From: JBGTBQ01 sp041749275
GTDB lineage: Bacteria; Acidobacteriota; Blastocatellia; Pyrinomonadales; Pyrinomonadaceae
DNA length: 5,769 nt
Assembly (NCBI GenBank): GCA_041749275.1
Contig: JBGTBQ010000221.1
Coordinates: 1 to 5,769 of the forward strand
Direction: 5' to 3'
The position numbers were made by a program, and so were the translations under genes. Positions within the stretch are counted from its first letter, which is position 1. Each line of letters starts with the position of its first letter. The notes beneath the pieces are model-generated. The model was not told the origin of the DNA and ran no database searches. It worked only from the letters and a program-made list of their open reading frames with translations. This document shows positions 1 through 4,997 of the stretch, piece by piece.

Positions 1-288
1 TTAGAGCCTTACGAGAAGCTGGTTACTATCGAGGTGCTCGGCCAACGAGTCGAGGTGCCGGAGCGCAATCGCCTCCTGCGCTGCTTCCAGTATCTTTCGC
101 TCAACACGATCTCCTACGGCGACTTCTGCTGGAATGGCGACTGCACCAACTGCCAGTTCTGGTATCACGAAACAGGACAGAGCGAGGCGCAGGATAAGAC
201 GGCCCTCTCCTGCCGCTTCGATGTGCGCGAAGGACTCGTCATCACGCGCCTCAGCCCGCACGTCGAGATCGAAGGAATCAATAAATAA
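1..288 (+). CDS. [2Fe-2S] ferredoxin-like iron-sulfur protein (3' part; start lies before the window)
   Basis: The frame is open from base 1 and ends at TAA 286-288, giving 95 visible residues; the start is upstream of the window. Four cysteines are placed as in plant-type or succinate-dehydrogenase-type [2Fe-2S] domains: C43-x4-C48-x2-C51 (CWNGDCTNC) and then C71, 19 residues later. The preceding stretch (T9-VEVLGQRVEVPERNRLLRC-like) resembles the beta strands and helix that lead into the cluster loop. The likely role is binding one [2Fe-2S] cluster for electron transfer; the redox partner cannot be told from here. The spacing between the third and fourth cysteines is shorter than in classical photosynthetic ferredoxins. 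xseB follows after 35 bases on the same strand, which suggests co-transcription but no functional link. The family-level call is fairly firm; a specific function is not. Confidence 0.8.
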   Translation, partial: LEPYEKLVTIEVLGQRVEVPERNRLLRCFQYLSLNTISYGDFCWNGDCTNCQFWYHETGQSEAQDKTALSCRFDVREGLVITRLSPHVEIEGINK

Positions 289-323
289 AGTCGCCGCGCC
301 TTTCGCGCAGTCACCGGGAGAAA

Positions 324-635
324 ATGGCTAAACGAGAACAGACGAAAACAATCGCGCGGGAGCCGGCGAACTTTGAGACGCAACTCGTGTCGCTCGAAAG
401 AATCGTGCGCGAGCTTGAGCGCGGCGACCTGCCGCTCGAACGCAGTCTGGAGCTGTTCGAGCAGGGAGTGAAACTTTCCCGCGAGTGCCAAGAGCGTTTG
501 AACGAAGCCGAGCGGCGCATCGAGGTGCTCTTGCGTGATGGTGAGGGACGCACAGTCGCCGTCCCCTTTGAAACAGATGAGTTCGGCGCGGGCGCGGACG
601 ACGCCGAGGCGGAAGAGGATGAAAGCGTCTTCTGA
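324..635 (+). CDS. xseB: Exodeoxyribonuclease VII small subunit
   Basis: This 103-residue protein is the small subunit of exonuclease VII, which assembles in several copies on XseA to form the enzyme that degrades single-stranded DNA to oligonucleotides in the cytoplasm. The family core is visible at residues 17-69: FETQLVSLERIVRELERGDL, then LPLERSLELFEQGVKL and a charged helix ending in ERRIEVL. This is the usual two-helix hairpin. The E. coli protein is about 80 residues; the extra length here is an acidic tail (about 84-101, rich in D and E). The start is ATG 324, preceded by GGGAG at 316-320 with an unusually short 3-base gap. The 3' end overlaps ispA by 17 bases, and xseB-ispA is a widespread gene order. 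No xseA is present in the window. The family assignment is clear. Confidence 0.95.
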   Translation: MAKREQTKTIAREPANFETQLVSLERIVRELERGDLPLERSLELFEQGVKLSRECQERLNEAERRIEVLLRDGEGRTVAVPFETDEFGAGADDAEAEEDESVF

Positions 636-1548
636 CGCGCGCGCCGCCGAGGCGGCCCCGGACGAGGTGCGCGAATATGCCGCGCGCGTCGGCTCGCTCG
701 TCGAGTCGGAGCTTGAACGGCTCGTGCCCGCCGAGACGATTGGCCCCGCCACAGTCCACGCCGCCATCCGCTGGAGCCTCTTCGCCCCGGCCAAACGCTT
801 CCGTCCCTTCCTCCTCTTCGCCACGGGCGAAACCCTCGGCGCCCGCGCCGAAACGCTCCTCCGCGCGGCCTGCGCCTTCGAGATGATCCACACCTACTCG
901 CTCGTCCACGACGACCTGCCGGCGATGGACGACGACGACCTGCGACGCGGTCGCCCCACCTGCCACGTTAAATTCGGCGAGGCGACGGCCATCCTCGCGG
1001 GCGATGCGCTGCAAGCCCTCGCCTTCCAAACCATCGCCGAAGACGCCACGCTCGACCCGACGCTGCGCGTCCGCCTCATCGCGGAACTGGCGCGCGCCGC
1101 CGGCACGCCCGAAGGCATGGTCGCGGGTCAGGCGCACGACCTCGCCGCCGAATCGAGAGACGACGTGGACGCGGAAGAACTGGAGTTAATCCACCGGCGC
1201 AAGACCGGCGCGCTCATCCAATCGGCGGCGCGCGCGGGCGCGCTCGTCGCGGGGGCTTCAGAGTTAGAACTCGCAGCCGTGACGCGCTACGCGCTCGACC
1301 TCGGTCTGCTCTTCCAGATCACGGACGACATCCTCGACGTGACGGCCTCGGCGGCAGACCTCGGCAAGACGCCCGGCAAGGACGCGCGTTCACAAAAAGC
1401 AACCTACCCCGCGCTCTATGGCCTCGACGCGGCGCAAGCACGCGCGCGGCATGTTTATGGAGAAGCCTGCGCGGCGCTCGACCGTCTCAAGCGCGACACC
1501 TCGCTCCTGCGCGGCATCGCCCGCCACATCCTCGAACGGCGCGCGTGA
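619..1548 (+). CDS. ispA: Polyprenyl synthetase, farnesyl diphosphate synthase type
   Basis: This 309-residue enzyme is predicted to condense isopentenyl diphosphate with dimethylallyl/geranyl diphosphate to make farnesyl diphosphate, feeding undecaprenyl carrier, quinone and other isoprenoid synthesis. Visible motifs: K60-R61-R62-like substrate site (AKRFRP, 58-63), first Asp-rich motif DDLPAMD at 98-104 followed by DDDLRRGRPT, GQAHDL at 170-175, KTG at 195-197, and second Asp-rich motif DDILD at 236-240 with LGKTPGKD after it. The two-residue insertion in the first motif together with an aromatic residue (Y94) five positions before it is the known pattern of bacterial (type II) C15 synthases, so farnesyl rather than geranylgeranyl product is favoured. 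The frame is open back to about 535, but ATG 619 is chosen because GGAAGAGG (611-618) lies directly upstream, the protein then has family length, and the 17-base overlap with xseB implies translational coupling. In many bacteria dxs follows; here it does not. Confidence 0.95.
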   Translation: MKASSDARAAEAAPDEVREYAARVGSLVESELERLVPAETIGPATVHAAIRWSLFAPAKRFRPFLLFATGETLGARAETLLRAACAFEMIHTYSLVHDDLPAMDDDDLRRGRPTCHVKFGEATAILAGDALQALAFQTIAEDATLDPTLRVRLIAELARAAGTPEGMVAGQAHDLAAESRDDVDAEELELIHRRKTGALIQSAARAGALVAGASELELAAVTRYALDLGLLFQITDDILDVTASAADLGKTPGKDARSQKATYPALYGLDAAQARARHVYGEACAALDRLKRDTSLLRGIARHILERRA

Positions 1549-1615
1549 AGGCGCTTTCTCGTTGTTTCATCGGACACGTTGCCGAACGCCTGTGTTAAAC
1601 GGCATACGGTTGATG

Positions 1616-1841
1616 ATGAACTTCCGACGCGGAAACAAGGTATTGCAGAATCTGCGAGACGGAGATTCCTCAAGCGCGGCTTCAGGTCATCCCGGACACC
1701 CTTGTCTGTGTCAATTGTAGCGAGACCATGGGTGGGGAGTTTGAGTTGGAAGTCACCATTAGTGGCACGGGCAAGGCCGGCAGCCTGAAGAAAACCGGTG
1801 AAGCGGTGGATGCCAGAAGGAAACGTAAGCCGCTGCGATAA
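1616..1841 (+). pseudogene. Short DksA/TraR-type C4 zinc-finger protein, start lost or frameshifted
   Basis: The frame open from 1620 to TAA 1839-1841 encodes a clear DksA/TraR C4 zinc finger: C-x2-C (RYCRICE, cysteine codons 1644 and 1653), the family's IPQARLQVIPDT linker, and C-x2-C (CVNC, codons 1707 and 1716). The x17 spacing between the pairs is exactly that of DksA. A tail GGEFELEVTISGTGKAGSLK and a basic end (RRKRKPLR) follow. The long N-terminal coiled coil of true DksA is absent, so this belongs to the short DksA-like proteins of unknown target, which might bind RNA polymerase. There is an in-frame TGA at 1617-1619 and no ATG, GTG or TTG before the first cysteine. ATG 1616 is in a different frame; removing one A just after it would give MTSDAETRYCRIC, a natural start. 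So this is either a real single-base frameshift, a sequencing error or an odd start. The first in-frame ATG (1728) would skip all four cysteines. Base composition is lower in GC than ispA upstream. Confidence 0.65.
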
Positions 1842-2033
1842 GATGCGCCAGTTGTTAGATGATGGCGACGTTCGCATGAAGCAGGTTGCGGGCAATCTTT
1901 TCCAGTTGCTGATCGCGTCTGGGCGCTTTCAGGAGTGTTCTGGTTAGCCCGCCGCCTCGATAGCAACCCTTTCAAGCTGGTGTGGCGCGTCGAATGTTGA
2001 AGGCTGCTCGCTCGGCGCAGGGTAGGCCGGGCG

Positions 2034-2276
2034 TCAGGCATCGCCTTTGGTGGATCTGAAGGTGGGTTGATTCTCTTTGGCAATCCTGATGAGGAAGCGA
2101 AGCGCTTCATTTACTGACTCCGCGTCCGGGAACGCTTCCGCTACGTCAGGCTCTAACCTGATCACATCGTCAAACCTTTTGCGACCGGGGCCGAGCTTTC
2201 TCACACGCAGGCTCCGAAGATCGTATTCAGGCCGCAGCTCATCCTCTAATTCCGATTCAACTTTCTTCATAAACAT
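2034..2276 (-). CDS. brnA: BrnA-like antitoxin (partner of BrnT)
   Basis: This 80-residue protein is encoded immediately downstream of, and overlapping by 20 bases, a BrnT-type toxin. Its middle and end read like the antitoxins that accompany BrnT: RPEYDLRSLRVRKL at 15-28, then VIRLEPDVAEAFPDAESVNE (38-57) and ALRFLIRIA (58-66). The EYD motif and the C-terminal strand-helix-helix stretch are compatible with a ribbon-helix-helix-like DNA-binding antitoxin. In known BrnTA pairs the antitoxin neutralises the toxin and the complex represses its own promoter; that is family knowledge, and similarity here is to the group's general pattern rather than to classical BrnA throughout. ATG 2276 is used, but M3 (2270) is an equally possible start; both are preceded by GGAA-type sites inside brnT. 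GC content is well below that of ispA, as for brnT. Confidence 0.75.
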   Translation of the reverse strand: MFMKKVESELEDELRPEYDLRSLRVRKLGPGRKRFDDVIRLEPDVAEAFPDAESVNEALRFLIRIAKENQPTFRSTKGDA

Positions 2277-2529
2277 TCCGTTCCGTCGGCGTAATCTCTC
2301 TTGAGCTAATCAAGCGAATGGCATCGCCTCTTTCCGTGTACGACACCAGCAACAAGCGACCCTGCGCTGACTCACCGATGATAATATAGCGATGTTCATC
2401 AGAGGAATGGTCAGGGTCATGGAAATCAACGTAGAGCGGATCATCGAAGACAGTCTTCGCTTCTTTAAAGGAGACTCCGTGCTTCTCAAGATTGGCGCCT
2501 GCCTTTCCTTCATCCCACTCAAAATTCAT
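2257..2529 (-). CDS. brnT: BrnT family ribonuclease toxin
   Basis: This 90-residue protein matches the BrnT family along its whole length, which is the family's usual size. The N-terminal signature is visible at 3-21 (FEWDEGKAGANLEKHGVSF), followed by EAKTVFDDPL (23-32), HRYIIIGES (46-54) and GRLLLVSYTER (57-67). The terminal motif IRLISSREITPTER is at 71-84. BrnT proteins are type II toxins with a RelE-like fold that cleave RNA and inhibit growth. The frame is open upstream to 2649, but ATG 2529 is chosen because the family signature begins at once and a good promoter lies at 2536-2564, so further upstream sequence would not be transcribed. There is no Shine-Dalgarno sequence; the six bases between -10 box and ATG leave room for almost no leader. 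The toxin gene precedes the antitoxin gene, as is normal for this family. Confidence 0.9.
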   Translation of the reverse strand: MNFEWDEGKAGANLEKHGVSFKEAKTVFDDPLYVDFHDPDHSSDEHRYIIIGESAQGRLLLVSYTERGDAIRLISSREITPTERNVYEES

Positions 2530-2535
2530 GAAGGC

Positions 2536-2564
2536 AGTATAGCATTGCGTTTTTAGACTGTGAG
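2536..2564 (-). promoter_or_regulatory. Extended -10 sigma70-type promoter of brnT-brnA, leaderless transcript likely
   Basis: Read on the minus strand there is CTCACA (2564-2559, 4 of 6 matches to TTGACA), a 17-base spacer, and TATACT (2541-2536) preceded by TG at the extended -10 position (TGCTATACT). Only six bases separate the -10 box from the brnT ATG, so transcription should start at or next to the A of ATG. A GAGAGC/GCTCTC inverted repeat (2570-2575 with 2584-2589) just upstream of the -35 box is a possible operator, but this is weak evidence. Confidence 0.6.
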
Positions 2565-2617
2565 GATGCGAGAGCGAGCGCCGGCTCTCCTGCAATCGAG
2601 GATTGGTGAAATGAAAT

Positions 2618-2655
2618 AGGCGGGTGGCGAGGAAGCATCCTCTCGCCACCCGCCT
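2618..2655 (-). terminator. Hairpin terminator after the ARPP-1-like gene
   Basis: A perfect 14-bp inverted repeat (AGGCGGGTGGCGAG at 2618-2631 with CTCGCCACCCGCCT at 2642-2655) has a 10-base loop. It starts 28 bases after the stop codon of the minus-strand gene at 2684-3604. On the minus strand it is followed by the T-containing tail ATTTCATTTC, which is a poor but recognisable U-rich tract. It would shield the brnT promoter from read-through. The stem is strong; intrinsic termination is the inferred role. Confidence 0.65.
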
Positions 2656-2683
2656 TGCGACTTTTCACACGCGCTTCCTCGTG

Positions 2684-3604
2684 TCAGTTGAGTTTCGGGA
2701 AGACCATCAGGTGTGGGACGAACTCGTCAACGACCTTCCACGCGCCCTGCACCTCGCCCGTCTCGAAGCGCAGATCCGCCCCTTTGCCGACCGCCGCGAA
2801 CTGTTCGGGCGCGGCGGCTCGCACCTGCCGGATGACCTGCTCGACCGTGAGCGGCGGGAACTCGACGCCATGATCGAGCGTGTCGAGGTAGTGGCTGCGG
2901 AGCAGCTTCGAGAGCTTCGCGCGGCAGAGGTCGGAGGAGCCGAACACGTCGCCCCCGGCAAAGCCCCCGCGCACGAAGGCGAAGTAACCGACCTGCCGCG
3001 GCTGGTGCGGGATTTTCTCTTCGAGCCGGCGGCTGTCGTCTTCGCCCACGCTCGATTCGTACACGTCGCTCATCGCCATCGTCGGACTCGCGGCCATCGG
3101 CATCCGCGACATCTTGGCCCGGATGTCGCCCCACACGCCGGCCTGATCGGAGCTGTGCGTGCCGGTCTGGCGCAGGCTCTCGGTAACGGAGTTGTGCTTG
3201 CGGATGCGAAGGCTGGCGTAAGAAAGGTTCTGGCTCGTCGAGAATTCGGCGGACGAGTAGCGCCAGCGCCCCTGCTCGACGCAGGTGACGGGGATTGGAA
3301 CGGTCGAGTGCGCGGGGATGACAATCGTCGTGTTGACGATGCGGTTCTGCTTGGCCCCGACCAACTCCTCTCCATCGAGGATAATCACGTCGCGCTCCGA
3401 CCGGTTTGAGACTTGCAGGAAGGGAACGCTCCCCTGCTCGGAAACCTCCGTCACCTCCGCGAGGTTCAACCGCAGCGCCTCTTCGAGATCGAGGAAAGGC
3501 GAGTGCCGCTCTTCCCTCTGAAAGACGGGCGTGACCTTGAGTTGTCCGAACTCCACGGCGTCACCCATGTACAGGCTCTCTATGAATTCGTTCAGGATTT
3601 GCAT
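2684..3604 (-). CDS. ARPP-1/DUF6569-like domain protein, function unknown
   Basis: This 306-residue protein carries the conserved core I associate with the ARPP-1 (DUF6569) domain. It has LDLEEALRLNLAEVTEVSE at 38-56, then VSNRSERDVIILDGEELVG (65-83), AKQNRIVNTTIVIPAHS (84-100), CVEQGRW (108-114) and SPTMAMSDVY (173-182). The domain was named for its association with ADP-ribosylglycohydrolase and rhodanese-phosphatase proteins in predicted conflict or nucleotide-related operons; no activity is established to my knowledge. No signal peptide or membrane segment is seen, so it is probably cytosolic. The frame is open to ATG 3658, but ATG 3604 is chosen because a full AAGGAGGT Shine-Dalgarno site lies 4 bases upstream and the domain starts at MQILNEFIESL. 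It stands alone: neither ADP-ribosylglycohydrolase nor rhodanese is adjacent within the window. It is followed by a strong hairpin. A long plus-strand frame opposite (2624-3409) is a shadow. Confidence 0.85.
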   Translation of the reverse strand: MQILNEFIESLYMGDAVEFGQLKVTPVFQREERHSPFLDLEEALRLNLAEVTEVSEQGSVPFLQVSNRSERDVIILDGEELVGAKQNRIVNTTIVIPAHSTVPIPVTCVEQGRWRYSSAEFSTSQNLSYASLRIRKHNSVTESLRQTGTHSSDQAGVWGDIRAKMSRMPMAASPTMAMSDVYESSVGEDDSRRLEEKIPHQPRQVGYFAFVRGGFAGGDVFGSSDLCRAKLSKLLRSHYLDTLDHGVEFPPLTVEQVIRQVRAAAPEQFAAVGKGADLRFETGEVQGAWKVVDEFVPHLMVFPKLN

Positions 3605-3608
3605 AGCG

Positions 3609-3616
3609 ACCTCCTT
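3609..3616 (-). promoter_or_regulatory. Consensus ribosome binding site deciding the start of the ARPP-1-like gene
   Basis: On the minus strand the bases read AAGGAGGT, a full match to the anti-Shine-Dalgarno sequence, four bases before ATG 3604. It fixes the start at 3604 rather than at the in-frame ATGs at 3658 and 3619. It suggests efficient translation. Confidence 0.85.
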
Positions 3617-3825
3617 CATGCCGCAACCCCGCGCTCCCAAAGTGAAAGCGCGTTTCAATCGAATGAAATGTCTAAATGATTAGGCGTTGCCGGATGGAGA
3701 GTGTCTGCACGCCGTCCTCATCGGCCCACCGTCGAGCGAGGTATCGCTAGGATAGCAAGAGAGAGAGAAAGGGGAAAGTAAGGAAGAGATTTGGACTTCG
3801 CTTGCCCTCTGTTTGCATTCGTCTT

Positions 3826-4116
3826 TTATTGACCGAGCATGACGACTTCGCCGTCAACGACGCGGGCGAGATACACGCCGTCGCGCATCGCCCACGCGAC
3901 GCGATGGCCCGCGCGGGCGAGTTCGGCCCATGCGCTCTTCTTTTTCGGGTTCTGTTCAATGAGGGTCGCGCCGCCGGGAAGCTCCACGTAGCGCAGACCG
4001 GAGCGCGGGAAATGGCGAACGCCCCGGCCCCCCGCGAAAAGTTTTTCAAACGCCACGAGGATGACGCCGGCTTCAGGTGCGCCGCGTCCCGCTGCGTGTC
4101 GTGCGCTCTCAGGCAT
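3826..4116 (-). CDS. Conserved-looking small protein of unknown function, coupled to a response regulator
   Basis: I do not recognise a named family for this 96-residue protein. After a loosely structured, Ala/Gly-rich start (1-17) it has a compact part: LVAFEKLFAGG (20-30), RYVELPGGATLIEQNPKKKS (42-61), WAELARAGHRVAWAMRDG (63-80) and VYLARVVDGEVVML (81-94). This looks like short beta strands around one helix with a KKK patch, as in a small soluble domain. No signal peptide, membrane segment or cysteine pair is seen. ATG 4116 lies inside the 3' end of the receiver gene (8-base overlap, ATGCCTGA) and has no Shine-Dalgarno site, so it is probably translated by coupling. GTG 4056 (residue 21) is a possible alternative start that would begin at the compact part. 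The high-GC codon use matches the receiver gene. A role with that regulator is inferred from position only. Confidence 0.65.
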   Translation of the reverse strand: MPESARHAAGRGAPEAGVILVAFEKLFAGGRGVRHFPRSGLRYVELPGGATLIEQNPKKKSAWAELARAGHRVAWAMRDGVYLARVVDGEVVMLGQ

Positions 4117-4561
4117 TCGTCACGGAGGAAGCCGTTGATGGCTGACCGCCGTCGCCGTCGTTGCCGGAAAGCATGCCGCGGACGAGGTCGAGCAGGTCTT
4201 GGGCGCGGAATGGTTTTGAGATATAGGAGTCGAACCCGGCGGCGAGCGCGCGCTGGCGATCCTGATCGGCGGCAAAGGCCGTCACGGCGACGCAGGGAAT
4301 CGCTTTGACGCGCTCGTCTTCGCGCAACTCCTTGAGGAAGCCCCAGCCGTCGAGCATCGGCATCGAGAGGTCAATCAACGCAAGGTCGGGCGCCTCGGCG
4401 CGCGCCATGTCCAAAGCCTCTCGCCCGTTGCGCGCTTCGAGGATCGTGTAGCCGTCCGCGGTCAGCATCAAACGCAACAACTCGCGGTTGTCGTCATAGT
4501 CGTCGGCGATGAGTATGCTAGCAGGCATTTCTGGTCGGGTGGTCTCCTGCGCGGAGAACAT
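4109..4561 (-). CDS. Stand-alone receiver-domain response regulator
   Basis: This 150-residue protein consists of one CheY-like receiver domain and little else. All key residues are present: acidic pair D20-D21 (ILIADDYDDNRE), phospho-acceptor D64 (LALIDLSMPMLDGW), the signalling T94 (VAVTAFA) and K116 (YISKPF). There is no output domain; the last 20 residues are a polar, Gly/Ser/Thr-rich tail. Such proteins receive phosphate from a histidine kinase and act by binding a partner, which cannot be named here. ATG 4561 is chosen because AGGTGA lies 8 bases upstream; ATG 4528 (MPASILIADD) is the main alternative, with AGGAGA 14 bases away. The open frame extends to TTG 4615, which has no support. 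A good promoter is at 4656-4685. Its 3' end overlaps the next minus-strand gene by 8 bases, so the two form an operon. Confidence 0.92.
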   Translation of the reverse strand: MFSAQETTRPEMPASILIADDYDDNRELLRLMLTADGYTILEARNGREALDMARAEAPDLALIDLSMPMLDGWGFLKELREDERVKAIPCVAVTAFAADQDRQRALAAGFDSYISKPFRAQDLLDLVRGMLSGNDGDGGQPSTASSVTNA

Positions 4562-4655
4562 TGTTCGTTTCACCTGTCGGCGAGCTTCGAGGCGCTCGTC
4601 GGTGGCAGAAAGCAAAACGTTTCGTTCGAGTCAACCGGGGGGCTGTCTGTGCGCC

Positions 4656-4685
4656 GTTATAGCGCGAGCGGATGAACTGAGTCAA
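4656..4685 (-). promoter_or_regulatory. Sigma70-type promoter of the response-regulator operon
   Basis: On the minus strand TTGACT (4685-4680, 5 of 6 consensus) is followed by an 18-base spacer and TATAAC (4661-4656, 4 of 6 matches to TATAAT in strict count, with the key TA and A in place). The predicted start near 4649 leaves a leader of about 90 bases before ATG 4561. A second TTGACTC lies at 4634-4628 without a -10 box behind it. Confidence 0.55.
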
Positions 4686-4768
4686 ACGGGAAAGGAGGCG
4701 GGAGTTATTCAGATTTGAGGTTTCAAAATTCAAATTGAACTTCGAGCAGCAAAAGAGGCATCGCTTGA

Positions 4769-4810
4769 CCTGTCTCTGGCTCCTGCCTCCTGTCTCCTCT
4801 TCTTCCTGCC
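4769..4810. repeat. CCTGYCTC polypyrimidine short repeat
   Basis: The unit CCTG(T/C)CTC recurs at 4769-4776, 4782-4789 and 4789-4796, with a partial copy CCTGCC at 4805-4810, in an almost pure pyrimidine context. Such CTCCTG-type tracts occur as dispersed intergenic repeats in several large bacterial genomes (general knowledge). Whether this one is dispersed cannot be seen from a single copy. Confidence 0.5.
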
Positions 4811-4820
4811 AACTGTTTTC

Positions 4821-4850
4821 TTGACACTCTTCGGCTCGCTTGTCCATAAT
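4821..4850 (+). promoter_or_regulatory. Sigma70-type promoter of the GAF-like gene
   Basis: A perfect TTGACA (4821-4826), an 18-base spacer and CATAAT (4845-4850, 5 of 6) form a good housekeeping-type promoter. The predicted start is about 4857, giving a leader of roughly 140 bases before GTG 4998. That leader contains a GC-rich palindrome and hairpin at 4867-4892. Confidence 0.6.
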
Positions 4851-4982
4851 CCGCATGGCTGGTTCTTCCGCGCGGAGGGCGGCCAGCCGCCCGTCATGGA
4901 AATTTAGAGAGCCGCGGGAGTTCCCCCCTTTCGCGCCGGCCTCCAGAATGCTCCAGCCCTGAAGCACTTTCACGCCTAAAAC

Positions 4983-4987
4983 GGAGG
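4983..4987 (+). promoter_or_regulatory. Ribosome binding site deciding the GTG start
   Basis: GGAGG lies 10 bases before GTG 4998. The frame has a stop (TAA 4977-4979) just upstream, and no other start codon lies between, so this site fixes GTG 4998 as the start of the last gene. Confidence 0.75.
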
Positions 4988-4997
4988 AAACGAAAAG

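Larger units (their letters stand above)
4562..4997. other. Divergent intergenic region with two promoters and repeat-like DNA
   Basis: These 436 bases separate the minus-strand receiver gene from the plus-strand GAF-like gene. I see no gene in them. From left to right they hold AAACGTTT (4615-4622), the minus-strand promoter (4656-4685), an AT-rich block with the palindrome TTCAAATTGAA (4729-4739) and a CCTG-type polypyrimidine repeat (4769-4810). The plus-strand promoter (4821-4850) follows, then a GC-rich leader with the palindrome TCCGCGCGGA (4867-4876) and a GGGCGG/CCGCCC hairpin (4877-4892). The 35-codon frame at 4855-4962 has no ribosome site and begins at the predicted transcription start. 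The minus-strand frame across this region belongs to a long shadow. Confidence 0.6.

Noticed and set aside
165..1137. Long minus-strand frames opposite xseB and ispA (165-893 and 328-1137)
   Set aside because: Both oppose firmly identified conserved genes and show low-complexity, Arg- and Ala-rich translations.
1843..1947. 34-codon plus-strand frame starting one base after the zinc-finger stop
   Set aside because: The tight junction is attractive, but there is no ribosome site at proper distance, the peptide resembles nothing I know, and the frame is short enough to occur by chance.
1843..2033. Possible integron attC-like or other attachment site
   Set aside because: GTTAGAT- and GGTTAGCC-like heptamers occur (1853 and 1942 regions) but in the same orientation, without the inverted partner boxes or the imperfect stem an attC site needs, and no integrase is present.
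1455..2110. Minus-strand frames of 146 and 142 codons
   Set aside because: They cover the antisense of the zinc-finger frame, whose cysteine pattern is clear on the plus strand, and have no recognisable domain or ribosome site.
2624..3409. 261-codon plus-strand frame
   Set aside because: It is antisense to the ARPP-1-like gene, has Arg/His/Ala-rich composition, no ribosome site, and begins inside the terminator hairpin.
4855..4962. 35-codon leader frame before the GAF-like gene
   Set aside because: Its ATG lies two bases before the predicted transcription start, it lacks a ribosome site, and its Arg/Pro/Ser-rich sequence shows no attenuation-type codon run.
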